Assembly: GCF_902833085.1 (NCBI RefSeq)
Contig: NZ_CADFEB010000003.1
Location: forward strand, 62,001 to 126,000
Reading direction: 5' to 3'
Source of the DNA: Burkholderia ubonensis
Lineage (GTDB): Bacteria > Pseudomonadota > Gammaproteobacteria > Burkholderiales > Burkholderiaceae
DNA: 64,000 bases
The translations under genes were made by a program, and so were the position numbers. Positions 7,291 to 16,544 of the stretch are shown here, in pieces. Every line of letters begins with the position of its first letter. Position 1 is the first letter of the stretch. A model generated the notes under the pieces. It saw only the letters and a list, made by a program, of their open reading frames with translations, had not been told where the DNA came from and did not search any database.

Positions 7291-8346
7291 ATGAGCGATT
7301 TCAAGGATGCGGCATTCGGCGCGGGACACGACCACATTTTCCTGGGCGCGGCGCACGAGCAGAACGAACGCAGGACGTGGGCGGTGATTGCGCTGTGCAG
7401 CGTGATGATGGTCGCGGAAATCGTTGGCGGAAGCATGTTCGGCTCGCTGGCGCTCGTCGCCGACGGCCTGCACATGTCCACGCACGCGGGGGCGATGCTG
7501 ATCGCGGCGCTGGCCTATACGTATGCGCGCAAGCATGCGGGCGACCGGCGGTTCGTATTCGGCACCGGCAAGCTCGGCGACCTCGCGGGATTCACGAGCG
7601 CGATCGTGCTTGCAATGATCGCGTTGCTGATCGGATACGAGGCGGTGTCGCGTTTTCTGTCGCCGGTGCCGATTCGTTTCGGCGAAGCGATTCCGATTGC
7701 GGTGCTCGGCCTGCTCGTCAATCTCGCAAGCGTGTGGCTGCTGGGCGGCGACCATCACGGCCATGGGCACGACCATCATCATGGCCACGGGCATCATCAC
7801 GATCACGCGCATGGCCACGCTCATGACGAACACGCGCACGACGATGCATCGAAAACCGCATGCGTCGAGCACGATCACGATCATGGCGACGCGCACCCGC
7901 ACGCGGCCACGACGCGCGATCACAACATCCGCTCGGCATACGCTCACGTGATGGCGGACGCGGCGGTATCGGTGCTCGCAATCGCCGGCCTCGTGCTCGC
8001 ACGCGCATTCGGCTGGGTCTGGATGGACCCGCTGGCCGGCATCGTCGGCGCGCTGGTGATCGCGAACTGGTCGTACGGGCTGATGCGCGACACGGGCCGC
8101 ATCCTGCTCGACATGGAATCGGATCCGCGATTCGCGCAGCGTGTGCGCAGCCTGATCGAAGACGGCGGAGACCGGGTGACGGACCTGCACGCCTGGCGTC
8201 TCGGGCCGGGCCACATGAGCGCGGTCGTGTCGGTGACCACACTTGACGGCGGCCGCGATGCGCGTTTCTACCATGACCTTCTCGATCACGTTGCAGGCCT
8301 TTCGCACCTGACCGTCGAAGTCGTGCATCCGCATTCGGCGGCGTAG
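7291..8346 (+). CDS. dmeF: CDF cation efflux protein, DmeF-like (Ni/Co)
   Basis: A 351-residue inner-membrane cation-diffusion facilitator. The first helices read VIALCSVMMVAEIVGGSMFGSLALVADGLHMSTHAG; the DGLHMSTHA motif carries the transport-site His/Asp pair, and the second half has YAHVMADAAVSV. A long cytosolic loop (about residues 150-210) is packed with His/Asp (HHGHGHDHHHGHG and similar), typical of DmeF. The N-terminal GHDHIFLGAAHEQNERRT is the DmeF signature. It exports divalent cations, here most likely cobalt and nickel given the RcnR-type regulator just upstream. ATG 7291 was chosen over 7279 since it gives the usual MSDFKD start. Confidence 0.9.
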   Translation: MSDFKDAAFGAGHDHIFLGAAHEQNERRTWAVIALCSVMMVAEIVGGSMFGSLALVADGLHMSTHAGAMLIAALAYTYARKHAGDRRFVFGTGKLGDLAGFTSAIVLAMIALLIGYEAVSRFLSPVPIRFGEAIPIAVLGLLVNLASVWLLGGDHHGHGHDHHHGHGHHHDHAHGHAHDEHAHDDASKTACVEHDHDHGDAHPHAATTRDHNIRSAYAHVMADAAVSVLAIAGLVLARAFGWVWMDPLAGIVGALVIANWSYGLMRDTGRILLDMESDPRFAQRVRSLIEDGGDRVTDLHAWRLGPGHMSAVVSVTTLDGGRDARFYHDLLDHVAGLSHLTVEVVHPHSAA

Positions 8347-8349
8347 GCG

Positions 8350-8541
8350 ATGGCGGTCAAGTCACCTTGCATCGACGTCTGCTCGTTCGACCGCAGCACG
8401 GGCTTCTGCGTCGGCTGCTTTCGCACGCTCGAAGAAGCGCGCGCGTGGAAGAAGATGACCGACCATCGGCGGCATCAGATCGTCAATGACCGTGCGCGGC
8501 GGCAAGCGAAACTCAAGCGCGGCGGGCCGGCCGGACAGTAG
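8350..8541 (+). CDS. DUF1289 small Cys protein
   Basis: A 63-residue protein starting MAVKSPCIDVCSFDRSTGFCVGCFRTLEEARAW. The spacing of four cysteines (PCIxVC...CxGCxRT) and the WKKMTDHRRHQIV segment are the DUF1289 signature. Family proteins are probably small iron-sulfur or zinc proteins of unknown role. It starts 3 nt after the dmeF stop, so it belongs to the RcnR-DmeF operon. Confidence 0.88.
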   Translation: MAVKSPCIDVCSFDRSTGFCVGCFRTLEEARAWKKMTDHRRHQIVNDRARRQAKLKRGGPAGQ

Positions 8542-8695
8542 CGCAATCCGGCCGCGCGTTCGTGACCGCATCATCGGAAACACCTTTGGCGAAAGCAAAT
8601 TGTCAGAAATCGGAAATGCCGGTGCGATGAAACGCACCGTCTGACGCATGGCTTGTTGCAGGCAGGCGACAGATCGGGATATTGATTAAAAACGC

Positions 8696-8710
8696 GAATC
8701 ATTATCATTT
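8696..8710. promoter_or_regulatory. Fur-box-like sequence
   Basis: GAATCATTATCATTT; on the other strand it reads ATGATAATGATTC, close to the Fur consensus GATAATGATAATCATTATC. It lies about 95 bp upstream of the TonB receptor start, as expected for an iron-repressed gene. Confidence 0.65.
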
Positions 8711-8804
8711 AATATTTCGAGATATTACAGGCCGCGGGTCGGACGCCGCGGCCTTTTTCATGTCTGCAGAAGCCGATCCGTCGACCGTTTTTCTTTCGTA
8801 TCCG

Positions 8805-10934
8805 ATGAAACTCAACAAGAATGCCTGCCGCGCGCTCCTGATCGCGACATCGCTCGCCGGCGCAAAAACGTCGTTTGCCCAGACAAGCGACACGCCGGCC
8901 ACGCTGCCGACGATTTCCGTCAACGCCGCCGCCGAACGCGCGGCATACGATGCGAGTCGCTCGCGTTCGGCGACCAAGACCGACATGTCGCTGATGGACG
9001 TGCCGCAGACGGTGAACGTGGTGCCGCACGCGGTGATCGAGGACCAGAATGCGACGTCGATGCAGGACGCGTTGCGCAACGTGCCGGGCGTCGGCTTCTC
9101 GGTCGGCGACGGCCAGCGCGACCAGATCACGATTCGCGGCTTCAACAGCATCACCGACCAGTACGTCGACGGGATTCGCGACGACGCGCTGTACTACCGC
9201 GACCTGTCGAACGTCGAGCGCGTCGAAGTGCTGAAGGGGCCGGCTGCCGTGCTGTATGGCCGCGGCTCGGCGGGCGGCATAGTCAACCGCGTGCTGAAGC
9301 GGCCGCAGGCGAACCCGGTGCGCGACGTCGGCGTGACGCTCGGCACGCGCGGCGAGCGGCGCAGCGACTTCGACCTCGGCTGGAATGCGAACGACGCGGC
9401 GCGCTTTCGCATCACCGGCGCGGTGGAGAACTCGAACAGCTTCCGCGATCAGTTCCAGCTGAACCGTCAGGCAATCGCGCCGTCCGCGCAGTTCAAGCTG
9501 AGCCCGGACACGGTGCTCAACGTCGAGTTCGACTACCTGCACGACCGGCGCACCGCCGACCAGGGGATCCCCGCGTATCTTGGCCGGCCGGTCGACGTGC
9601 CGATCAACACGTACTACGGCTCGGCCGATGCGGCAAACAGTTCGTACAACGATGTGTCGGCGAAGAGTGCGACCGTGTCGCTCGATCATCGCTTCAGCGA
9701 TTCGCTGTCGTTCCACGGCGCGATCCGTGCGTACGATTTCTCGCTCGAGCGGAAGAACTACGTGACGTTCCAGCCGATCAGGACCGCCGCGCGTCCGACC
9801 GTGACGCTCGACCAGTCGACGCGGCAGCGCACCGATCACGGCGTCGACGGCGTATTCGAGCTGACGCAGAAGACGGCGCTGTTCGGCATGCGCCACGAGC
9901 TGCTGTACGGGCTCGAGCTGTCGCAGCAGCAGAAGTTCGACACGATCTACAACGCGTCGAAGGTGGCAACCTACGATCTCTACCATCCGCAGCTCGTGAA
10001 TCTGCCCGGCGTGCCGGCCGGCACGCCCGCGCGGACGAATGCGTCGACCGTCACCGGCCTCGTCGGCGTCTACGCGCAGGACCTGATCTCGCTGACGGAG
10101 CACTGGAAGGTGCTCGCCGGCTTGCGTTTCGACTACCTGAACCAGATCCGCCACGACTACACGCCATCGAACGTCAACCTCGACCGCACCGATCGCGCAT
10201 GGAGCCCGCGCGTCGGCCTGATCTACGAGCCGCTCGACTGGCTCACGCTGTACGGGTCGTTCAGCCAGTCGTTCTCGCCGCTCGCCGATACGCTGATCAG
10301 TTCCGGCGCGTTCGCGAACGGCGCGGCGCTGGCGCCGCAGAAAACCACCGCGTACGAAATCGGTTCGAAGTTCGATCTCGGCGGCAAGGCGCTGGCGAGC
10401 ATCGCGCTGTTCGACATGCGCCAGACGAACCAGCAGATCGGCGATCCGGCGCATCCCGGCTATGCGCTGCCGATCGGCACGCAGCACGTGCGCGGGATGG
10501 AACTGGGCTTCTCCGGCGAGATCGCGCCGAAGTGGTCGGTGTACGCCGGCTATGCGTATCTGAACGGCACGGTGGACGGCTCGCCGCAGGCGACGTCGGC
10601 CGGGCTGGCGCTGTCCAGCAACACGCCCGGGCTGATGCCGCGCCATAGCGCGAACCTGTGGTTGAAGCGCGAGCTGCCGTATGGTTTCTACGCAGCGTCC
10701 GGCGTGCAGTTCCAGTCGGCGCGCTACACGTCCGCGAGCGATCTCGTCACGCTGCCGTCGTTTACGGTGTTCAACCTCGGCGCCGGCTATCGCAGCAAGA
10801 AGGTCGATGTGACGCTGACGCTCGACAACCTGTTCGGCCGCCGCTACTACATCTCCGCGCACGGCAATGCCGACATGTACAACATGCCGGGCGCGCCGCG
10901 CACGCTGACCGCCACGGTCAAGTGGCACATGTAA
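8805..10934 (+). CDS. TonB-dependent siderophore receptor
   Basis: A 709-residue outer-membrane receptor. Residues 1-25 are a signal peptide (MKLNKNACRALLIATSLAGA...SFAQ). A plug domain follows (VPQTVNVVPHAVIEDQ, then ALRNVPGVGFSVGDGQRDQITIRGF and VEVLKGPAAVLYGRG), then a 22-strand-type barrel (FDYLNQIRHDYT, WSPRVGLIYEP, LDNLFGRRYYISAHG). It resembles the Fiu-like group of ferric-catecholate receptors. It ends in VKWHM rather than the usual terminal aromatic residue. A Fur box upstream and a bacterioferritin remnant downstream both point to iron. ATG 8805 was chosen because the longer frame from 8682 would place the signal peptide internally. Confidence 0.92.
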   Translation: MKLNKNACRALLIATSLAGAKTSFAQTSDTPATLPTISVNAAAERAAYDASRSRSATKTDMSLMDVPQTVNVVPHAVIEDQNATSMQDALRNVPGVGFSVGDGQRDQITIRGFNSITDQYVDGIRDDALYYRDLSNVERVEVLKGPAAVLYGRGSAGGIVNRVLKRPQANPVRDVGVTLGTRGERRSDFDLGWNANDAARFRITGAVENSNSFRDQFQLNRQAIAPSAQFKLSPDTVLNVEFDYLHDRRTADQGIPAYLGRPVDVPINTYYGSADAANSSYNDVSAKSATVSLDHRFSDSLSFHGAIRAYDFSLERKNYVTFQPIRTAARPTVTLDQSTRQRTDHGVDGVFELTQKTALFGMRHELLYGLELSQQQKFDTIYNASKVATYDLYHPQLVNLPGVPAGTPARTNASTVTGLVGVYAQDLISLTEHWKVLAGLRFDYLNQIRHDYTPSNVNLDRTDRAWSPRVGLIYEPLDWLTLYGSFSQSFSPLADTLISSGAFANGAALAPQKTTAYEIGSKFDLGGKALASIALFDMRQTNQQIGDPAHPGYALPIGTQHVRGMELGFSGEIAPKWSVYAGYAYLNGTVDGSPQATSAGLALSSNTPGLMPRHSANLWLKRELPYGFYAASGVQFQSARYTSASDLVTLPSFTVFNLGAGYRSKKVDVTLTLDNLFGRRYYISAHGNADMYNMPGAPRTLTATVKWHM

Positions 10935-10959
10935 CGCACGTGCCGCACGCAGTCGGGCC

Positions 10960-11101
10960 GCGTCTCGAGCCAGTCGATGTGTTTCTCCGTGTCGTCGAGA
11001 ATGTGCTCGCGGATTTCTCGCGACACGTAGTCCTGCGCCGATTCGCAATACGCGATCGCCTCCTTGCAGGTGGCCTGCGACGCCCGTTCGCGCTTCAGGT
11101 C
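10960..11101 (-). pseudogene. Bacterioferritin fragment
   Basis: Reading right to left from about 11101 the DNA encodes DLKRERASQATCKEAIAYCE and continues through AQDYVSREI, HILDDTEKHIDWLET. This matches residues about 90-140 of bacterioferritin, including the C-terminal helix iron ligands (EA.AY, DDTEKHIDWLE). The N-terminal two thirds are absent: the fragment begins where the lipoprotein gene 11100-13304 ends. The frame then runs antisense into the TonB receptor. It has no start codon of its own and must be a remnant. Confidence 0.75.
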
Positions 11102-13304
11102 ATATGGCGCGAGGCGGCCGCTGCGCCGCGCCTTTCACGGCATTGGCGGCATCCCCTGCCGCCGCCTCCGTCGAGCCGCGCCGCGGCGTGTCGCCGCCGG
11201 CCGCGCGCGCTTCCCACCAGTACTTGCCCGCGCGCAATTGCGGATCCTGGATCGCCAGATATGTCGTGCTCCACAGTTGCGCGGCGTTCGCCTCCGTCAC
11301 GTCGGCACTGCGCGTGCCGAACGCCTCCGTCTGGTATTGCCCGTTCGCGTACGACCACGACCACATCTCGGTCGAGCGCATGTCCTTCGCGTTCGCGATC
11401 ACCTGCCAGATCTGCTGGCGTGCCTCCGCGAGCAGCGTGCGCACGTCGCTCGGCAAATCGGTGCGCGCGAGCTGACGGTCGAGGCCCGCGACCCACATCG
11501 CCTGCTGCCACGACCAGATCACCGTGCCGTGATACGCGGAGCTCGTGAAGCGCGGCCACAGCGTCGGGTCCGCGTACGCCGGATTCGCGATCAGCATGCC
11601 GACGTCGGTCACGAGACCGACCGGGAACGGCTGCATCACGTCGGTGACGATGCGCGCGAGCAGCGCGGGCGACGGATTGCCGAACAGCAGCACGAAGCCG
11701 CCGTCCGAGTGCATGATCGGAATCGGGTTGCCGCTCGCGTCGAGCGCGATCGCGTCGAACTGCAACGCCGTGTTCGGCACCACGGCGACCGGCACGCCCG
11801 CCTGCGGCGCATACGCGGCGAGCTTCGCGCGCGCGTCGTTCGGTGTAACGGCCACCTGGAAGTACGGCGGCGCGGCGCGCTCCCAGACATCGGCCGCCGC
11901 GCCCGCGTTCGCGAGCACGGCACGCTGGTCGGCGCTCAGGTACGGGTCGAGCAGCCCGCGTGCGAGGAAGTTGCTCGTCGCGCGCAGCGCGGCCGGCACG
12001 AGCGCGACATTCACGTCGTACGGGTAGACGCCGCCGCCGATGCCGTCGGTGCTGTCGCGCCAGTTGCCGACGATTTCGCCGGGACGCAGATGGATCAGGT
12101 TCGCAGCGAGCGCCTGCTGCGCGAACGGCTGCGCGGTCTGCGCGACGCGCAGCAGATTGGCGACGAAGCGGCTGCCGTTCGTCACGCCATCGCCGCCCTT
12201 TTGCGCGAGATACGCGGCGGCACGCGCCTGCCCGCGCGGATCCTCGATCAGCCAGTCCTCCATGATCGGCGCGAGCATGTAGTCGCCGTCGATCATCTTG
12301 TAGTCGTAGGCCGGCGTCGGATCGTTCGGGCGGCCGTGCTTCCGGTTGTCTATCAGCGCGAATTCGCCGATGCCTTCCTCGTGCGCGACCTTGCCGTCCG
12401 GCGACAGGCGGCTCAGCACCGAGCCGAGCCCGGCCTCGATCACGTCGGGCTGCAGCACCGGCATCAGCATGCGTACCGAGATCAGCGTGTCGCGGCCGAA
12501 GTAGGTGTCGTACTGCCACGAGCCCGCGAGCAGCTTGTCGCTGAAGCTCAGGAATTCGAATACGTTCTGGCTCAACGGATCGGGATTGACCGCCGACGTG
12601 AACAGATTCGCGTGCGTGATCGGCTGCAGCGGCGTCTCGCCGCTGAACGCCTCGATTCGCAGCCGCAGCACCGGCACGCCGGACGGCGATTGCAGCAGCA
12701 GCTTGCCGGCGCCGTCAGCGGCGATCGCATTGCCGTCGATCGCCGTGACGCGCAGCGCGTAGCCCGGCGCACCGTCGACGCGATTGCGCTGCCAGAGCGC
12801 GACGTTGCCGGACACGGACGGCTGCGCGACGATGTCGGTCGGCACGGTCGCGCCGCCGTTGTAGTCGCGCAGGAAGCGCACGGAGCTGAGCAGCGCCTGC
12901 CGGATCGACAGGTGGTTCGTATCGGCCGATACGTCGACGCGGATGCCGTACAGCGTCCGGCCCGACGCGTCCTGCGTGGTCGCGGGTGAAATCGGCGTGT
13001 CCTGGCGCCAGTTGACGGGCTGCGCCGTGTCGTCGAACCAGAGGCCCGTGCCGCTGTTGCCGGCCGGAAACACGACGAGCAGGCGCGGCTTCGTCGATGC
13101 GCGCATCAGCAGATGTGCGGCGATCTTGTCCTGCCGATAGAACGCGTTGATCTGTCCGCCGCGGTCGAGCCGGAACGCGAGCGCGGATGCGGGCGGATCA
13201 CCATCGCCGGAAATGTCGTCGTGATCGGAACAGCTCGCGAGAAAGGCAATGAAAAAGGCGAATAAATAGCTGAAGATTTTCCTCGTATCAAGACGCGCCT
13301 TCAT
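11100..13304 (-). CDS. Putative (alpha/alpha)-barrel glycosidase-like lipoprotein
   Basis: A 734-residue secreted protein. It opens with a lipoprotein signal (MKARLDTRKIFSYLFAFFIAFLASC, lipobox LASC, Cys25). The N-terminal half (to about residue 280) looks beta-rich. The C-terminal half contains WQYDTYFGRDTLISVRMLMP, AHEEGIGEF, YKMIDGDYMLAPI and SSAYHGTVIWSWQQ, a pattern typical of six-hairpin glycosidase-like and glycogen-debranching-type folds. The acidic residues in GRD, HEEG and DGD could be catalytic; the substrate is unknown. The start was chosen at 13304, after a GGAGGAGAT ribosome site; the longer frame to 13679 encodes Arg-rich nonsense. Its 3' end abuts the bacterioferritin remnant. 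Confidence 0.75.
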   Translation of the reverse strand: MKARLDTRKIFSYLFAFFIAFLASCSDHDDISGDGDPPASALAFRLDRGGQINAFYRQDKIAAHLLMRASTKPRLLVVFPAGNSGTGLWFDDTAQPVNWRQDTPISPATTQDASGRTLYGIRVDVSADTNHLSIRQALLSSVRFLRDYNGGATVPTDIVAQPSVSGNVALWQRNRVDGAPGYALRVTAIDGNAIAADGAGKLLLQSPSGVPVLRLRIEAFSGETPLQPITHANLFTSAVNPDPLSQNVFEFLSFSDKLLAGSWQYDTYFGRDTLISVRMLMPVLQPDVIEAGLGSVLSRLSPDGKVAHEEGIGEFALIDNRKHGRPNDPTPAYDYKMIDGDYMLAPIMEDWLIEDPRGQARAAAYLAQKGGDGVTNGSRFVANLLRVAQTAQPFAQQALAANLIHLRPGEIVGNWRDSTDGIGGGVYPYDVNVALVPAALRATSNFLARGLLDPYLSADQRAVLANAGAAADVWERAAPPYFQVAVTPNDARAKLAAYAPQAGVPVAVVPNTALQFDAIALDASGNPIPIMHSDGGFVLLFGNPSPALLARIVTDVMQPFPVGLVTDVGMLIANPAYADPTLWPRFTSSAYHGTVIWSWQQAMWVAGLDRQLARTDLPSDVRTLLAEARQQIWQVIANAKDMRSTEMWSWSYANGQYQTEAFGTRSADVTEANAAQLWSTTYLAIQDPQLRAGKYWWEARAAGGDTPRRGSTEAAAGDAANAVKGAAQRPPRAI

Positions 13305-13970
13305 ATCTCCTCCATTTGCTCGTGGGCAAGGGAAATCGTGTCGAAGAGCCCGATGAACGGGCGTCGCCTGGCGGCGAAGGCACTGCTGAATGACGCTTGA
13401 ATCGGGATGCTCGCGGGATCGTGATGCGGATCGCGTGCCGACGCGGCAACGCGTGGTTGCTGTGCGCGTTGCGCGTGTAGCCGTAGCCGCCTGGGCCGGC
13501 AAGCCGTTGCTGCTGCCGGATGCGAGCCGGGTGGAATGCGGATGACGCGCGGCGCGCCGATGCGCACCACGCTCGCCGAGTGCGGCGCGAGCCTGTCGCG
13601 TATCGGCGGAAACATTTGGACTTCGGCTACGTCGCGTGCTGCGCGCTCGCTCCCACACGCAGGTGTGGTTCATCAGCACGATTGCATGCTAAACCATTCG
13701 TCACACGAATGGGGCGTGAATCAACAGCGGCGGGCCGGTGATCGGCATGTCGATGCTTACCTTGAACGCCGATGATCATCGAGCTGTTCGCCGCCGCGGC
13801 CGCCGTTTCGGCTTACGCGTCTTCTCCAGGCCGCCGCGGCTTTCCCGGCGTGCATACTCGGCCCTTCGATGCACGATCGAGCGTCGGCGGACGTCGCTTT
13901 CCCGCTGCGGTAGACTGCACGCTCGCTTGCCCGCCGCCACTCACACGGACCGCTTGCGCCCACATACGCC
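13305..13970. other. Intergenic region between the lipoprotein and LysR genes
   Basis: About 665 bp between divergently transcribed genes. Only short, low-quality frames occur. No repeat or operator stands out. Confidence 0.5.
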
Positions 13971-14897
13971 ATGGATCGAATCGATGCGATGAAGGTGTTC
14001 GTCGCCATACTGGACGAAGGCAGCCTTGCGGGCGCGAGCCGGCGGCTCGGCCGGTCGCCGGCGGCGGTCAGCCGCGCAATCGCGTTCCTCGAGGAGCACA
14101 CGGGCACCGCGCTGCTGTACCGGACCACCCGGACGATTCGGCTGAGCGAAGCCGGCGAACGCTACGCTGCCGCGTGCCGCCGCATCCTGTCCGATCTCGA
14201 GGAAGCCGACATGCTGATCGCCGACGAACGCTCGGCGCCGCGCGGCATGCTGACGGTCACCGCACCGGTTGCCGCGGGCGAGGACGTGCTGCGCGCGCTC
14301 CTCGACGAATTCATCGAACGTCATCCGGCCGTGTCGATCCGCCTGCAACTGCTCGACCGTCCCGTCAGCCTGATCGACGAAGGGATGGACGTCGCGCTGC
14401 GCATCGCGCACCTGGCCGATTCCACGCTCGTTGCGATTCCGATCGGCGCAGTTCGGCGTGTCGTTGTAGCATCGCCCGACTACCTGGCCAAGCATCCGGC
14501 GATCGATACGCCGGCCGATCTCGCGCAGCACCGGATCATCTCGATGACGCACTTCGGGCTCGACTCCTGGAGCTTTCCGCCATCCGGCTCATCGGCGCTT
14601 CCGCAAGTCGTCCAGTTCGCGCCGCGCTTCATCGTCAACACGATCCGTGGCGCGATCGCGTCGGCCGTCGCGGGCCACGGTGTCACACGACTTTTTTCAT
14701 ATCACGTTGCCGAGCACGTACGGGACGGCTTGCTGCGGATCGTGCTGCGCGACAGCGAACATGCGCCGCTGCCCATTCATCTCGTCACACCTTACGGGAG
14801 GCTGTCGGTTCCGAAGGTGCGCGCGTTCGTCGATTTCGCGGCGCCGCGCCTGCGCGAGCACTTCGCGCGGCTGGCGGCCATTACCGACGACCACTGA
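13971..14897 (+). CDS. LysR-family transcriptional regulator
   Basis: A 308-residue regulator. The N-terminal winged HTH is clear (MDRIDAMKVFVAILDEGSLAGASRRLGRSPAAVSRAIAFLEEHTG, then LLYRTTRTIRLSEAGERY). The rest is a LysR effector domain with GMLTVTAPVAAGEDVLRALL and FIERHPAVSIRLQLLDRPVSLIDEGMDVALRI, the AaeR/CrgA-like group. The MFS exporter and its leader ORF follow on the same strand after about 120 bp, so the exporter may be its target. The effector is unknown. Confidence 0.92.
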   Translation: MDRIDAMKVFVAILDEGSLAGASRRLGRSPAAVSRAIAFLEEHTGTALLYRTTRTIRLSEAGERYAAACRRILSDLEEADMLIADERSAPRGMLTVTAPVAAGEDVLRALLDEFIERHPAVSIRLQLLDRPVSLIDEGMDVALRIAHLADSTLVAIPIGAVRRVVVASPDYLAKHPAIDTPADLAQHRIISMTHFGLDSWSFPPSGSSALPQVVQFAPRFIVNTIRGAIASAVAGHGVTRLFSYHVAEHVRDGLLRIVLRDSEHAPLPIHLVTPYGRLSVPKVRAFVDFAAPRLREHFARLAAITDDH

Positions 14898-14973
14898 ACC
14901 GGATCGCGGAAGAATGGCTTTCACGTGACGGCGATTCTCTCGGCAGCCGGCTCAATCTAGACTGCCTTCAACC

Positions 14974-14996
14974 GACGGGCGCACCGTGCGCCCGTC
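14974..14996. promoter_or_regulatory. Stem-loop before the leader ORF
   Basis: GACGGGCGCA and TGCGCCCGTC flank a CCG loop: a perfect 10-bp stem. It is followed 7 bp later by a GGAGG ribosome site and the 36-codon leader. No T-run follows, so it is not a standard terminator; it may be an attenuator element or an operator. Confidence 0.5.
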
Positions 14997-15014
14997 CAGC
15001 GAATGGAGGTCGCC

Positions 15015-15125
15015 ATGCATCGAGCGCTGCTGTACCAGCCGAGTGCGCATGCATTCAACGTATCGCGCGGCACGGTGTTCACCGTCGGCCCGGCCGATCC
15101 GCTTACCCTGCCGAGGGCGCAATGA
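15015..15125 (+). CDS. 36-codon leader ORF coupled to the MFS gene
   Basis: Starts ATGCATCGAGCG (MHRALLYQ...) after a strong GGAGG site 5-6 nt upstream. It runs 36 codons and ends in a TGA that overlaps the ATG of the MFS exporter (ATGA at 15122-15125). The product matches no family I know. The ribosome site, the overlap and the stem-loop just upstream suggest a translated leader that couples to, or tunes, exporter translation. It could also be the remnant of a longer gene. Confidence 0.5.
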   Translation: MHRALLYQPSAHAFNVSRGTVFTVGPADPLTLPRAQ

Positions 15126-16378
15126 GCACGACCGTACACGCGCTCGCCGGGCAGCTCGCCGAACGGCCCGGCGCCAGTTATGCCGAACGCAATGCGCGCT
15201 ACTGGCGACGCAATCTCGCCGTCTGCGTGTTCGGGTCGTTCACGACGCTCGTCAGCCTGAGCATGCTGCTGCCGTTTCTGCCGCTGTACGTGCGGCAACT
15301 CGGCGTCGACGCGCAGTCGGCCGTGATCCAGTGGTCGGGCATCGCGTTCGGCGCGACGTTTCTCGGCACGGCGGTCACCGCGCCGCTGTGGGGCCGCCTC
15401 GCGGACCGCTTCGGCCGCAAGCCGATGCTCGTGCGCGCGGCGATCGGGATGGCCGTCGTGATGTCGCTGATCGGTATCGCGCACAACGTGGTCGAACTCG
15501 TCGCGCTGCGGCTGATCGCGGGGCTCGTCGGCGGCTACGCGTCGGCATCCACCGTGATGGTCGGCACGCAGGCGCCGCGCGAGCGCGCGGGCTGGGCGCT
15601 CGGCATCCTGTCGACCGGCGCGCTTGCGGGCAATCTCGTCGGGCCGCTCGTCGGCGGTTTGCTGCCGGGCTGGATCGGTATCCGCGGCACGTTCTTCGTC
15701 GGCGGCGCGATGATCGCCGTCGCCGCGCTGCTGACGATCTTCGTCGTGAAGGAAGACTTCAACGCGAACTCCGACGCGAAAACGCGCATCGCCGCTGCCG
15801 CCGCGAGCACCGCGCACCGCACGAATCGCGCCGCGGTCGCCGCGCTGCTGGTGTCGGCGATGATGGTGTTGCTCGCGAACATGTCGATCGAACCGATCAT
15901 CACGGTCTATATCGGCGACCTCGGCGTAGGCGGCGATCGCCTCGCACGTGTTGCAGGAGTCGTGATGGCATGTTCGGCGCTCGGCAGCATGCTGACCGCC
16001 GCGCGGCTCGGCGCGCTGGCCGACCGGATCGGCAGCTGGAACGTGATCATCGGCTGTCTGCTGCTGACCGCGCTCGCGATGGTGCCGCAGGCGTTCGTCA
16101 CGCACTGGTGGCAGCTCGCCGCGCTGCGCGTGCTGATGGGCATGACGCTCGCGGGGTTGCTGCCGTCGATCGGCAAGCTCGTCCGGCAGTCGGTCGACGA
16201 GCGCGCGACGGGGCAGATGCTCGGCTACCTGCAGTCCGCCCAGTTCAGCGGGCAGGTGGTCGGCCCCGTGATCGGCGGGCAAATCGGCGTCGCGCTCGGC
16301 CTGCATTCGGTGTTCTTCGTGACGGGTGCGCTGCTGGCCGCCTGTGCGGCACTCGTGCACTGGGCGCGCGGCCGATAG
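15122..16378 (+). CDS. MFS multidrug-type exporter
   Basis: A 418-residue membrane protein of the major facilitator superfamily with 12 predicted helices. Helix 1 is VCVFGSFTTLVSLSMLLPFLPLYV. The loop 2-3 motif WGRLADRFGRKPMLVRAAIGMAVVMS is the hallmark MFS motif A, and a related ALADRIGSWNVI lies between helices 8 and 9. A GGYASASTVMVGTQAPRERAGWALG segment fits drug:proton antiporters of the DHA1 (MdtG-like) kind. The start ATG overlaps the stop codon of the 36-codon leader. A LysR gene lies upstream on the same strand. The substrate is unknown. Confidence 0.88.
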   Translation: MSTTVHALAGQLAERPGASYAERNARYWRRNLAVCVFGSFTTLVSLSMLLPFLPLYVRQLGVDAQSAVIQWSGIAFGATFLGTAVTAPLWGRLADRFGRKPMLVRAAIGMAVVMSLIGIAHNVVELVALRLIAGLVGGYASASTVMVGTQAPRERAGWALGILSTGALAGNLVGPLVGGLLPGWIGIRGTFFVGGAMIAVAALLTIFVVKEDFNANSDAKTRIAAAAASTAHRTNRAAVAALLVSAMMVLLANMSIEPIITVYIGDLGVGGDRLARVAGVVMACSALGSMLTAARLGALADRIGSWNVIIGCLLLTALAMVPQAFVTHWWQLAALRVLMGMTLAGLLPSIGKLVRQSVDERATGQMLGYLQSAQFSGQVVGPVIGGQIGVALGLHSVFFVTGALLAACAALVHWARGR

Positions 16379-16544
16379 CGATGGGTTGCGGACCGCGGCC
16401 TGGCGTAGGATGGGGGCAGTTGCGAATGCGTTGGCCGGAAGCGGAGACACGGACAATTCATCGCATGGTTGCGCGACGTTTTCGAAACAGAGGGCCGCTT
16501 ACGGCAGAAGCATTTCGATGTGAGTATTGCAGGAGGCAACCGGC

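Noticed and set aside
7270..8334. 354-codon minus-strand frame
   Set aside because: Antisense to dmeF; its low-complexity Arg/His/Val content mirrors the His-rich loop of the real gene.
13772..15121. Long plus-strand frame joining into the MFS exporter
   Set aside because: Only the part from 15122 encodes a transporter; the upstream part is out of frame with the real LysR gene and Arg-rich.
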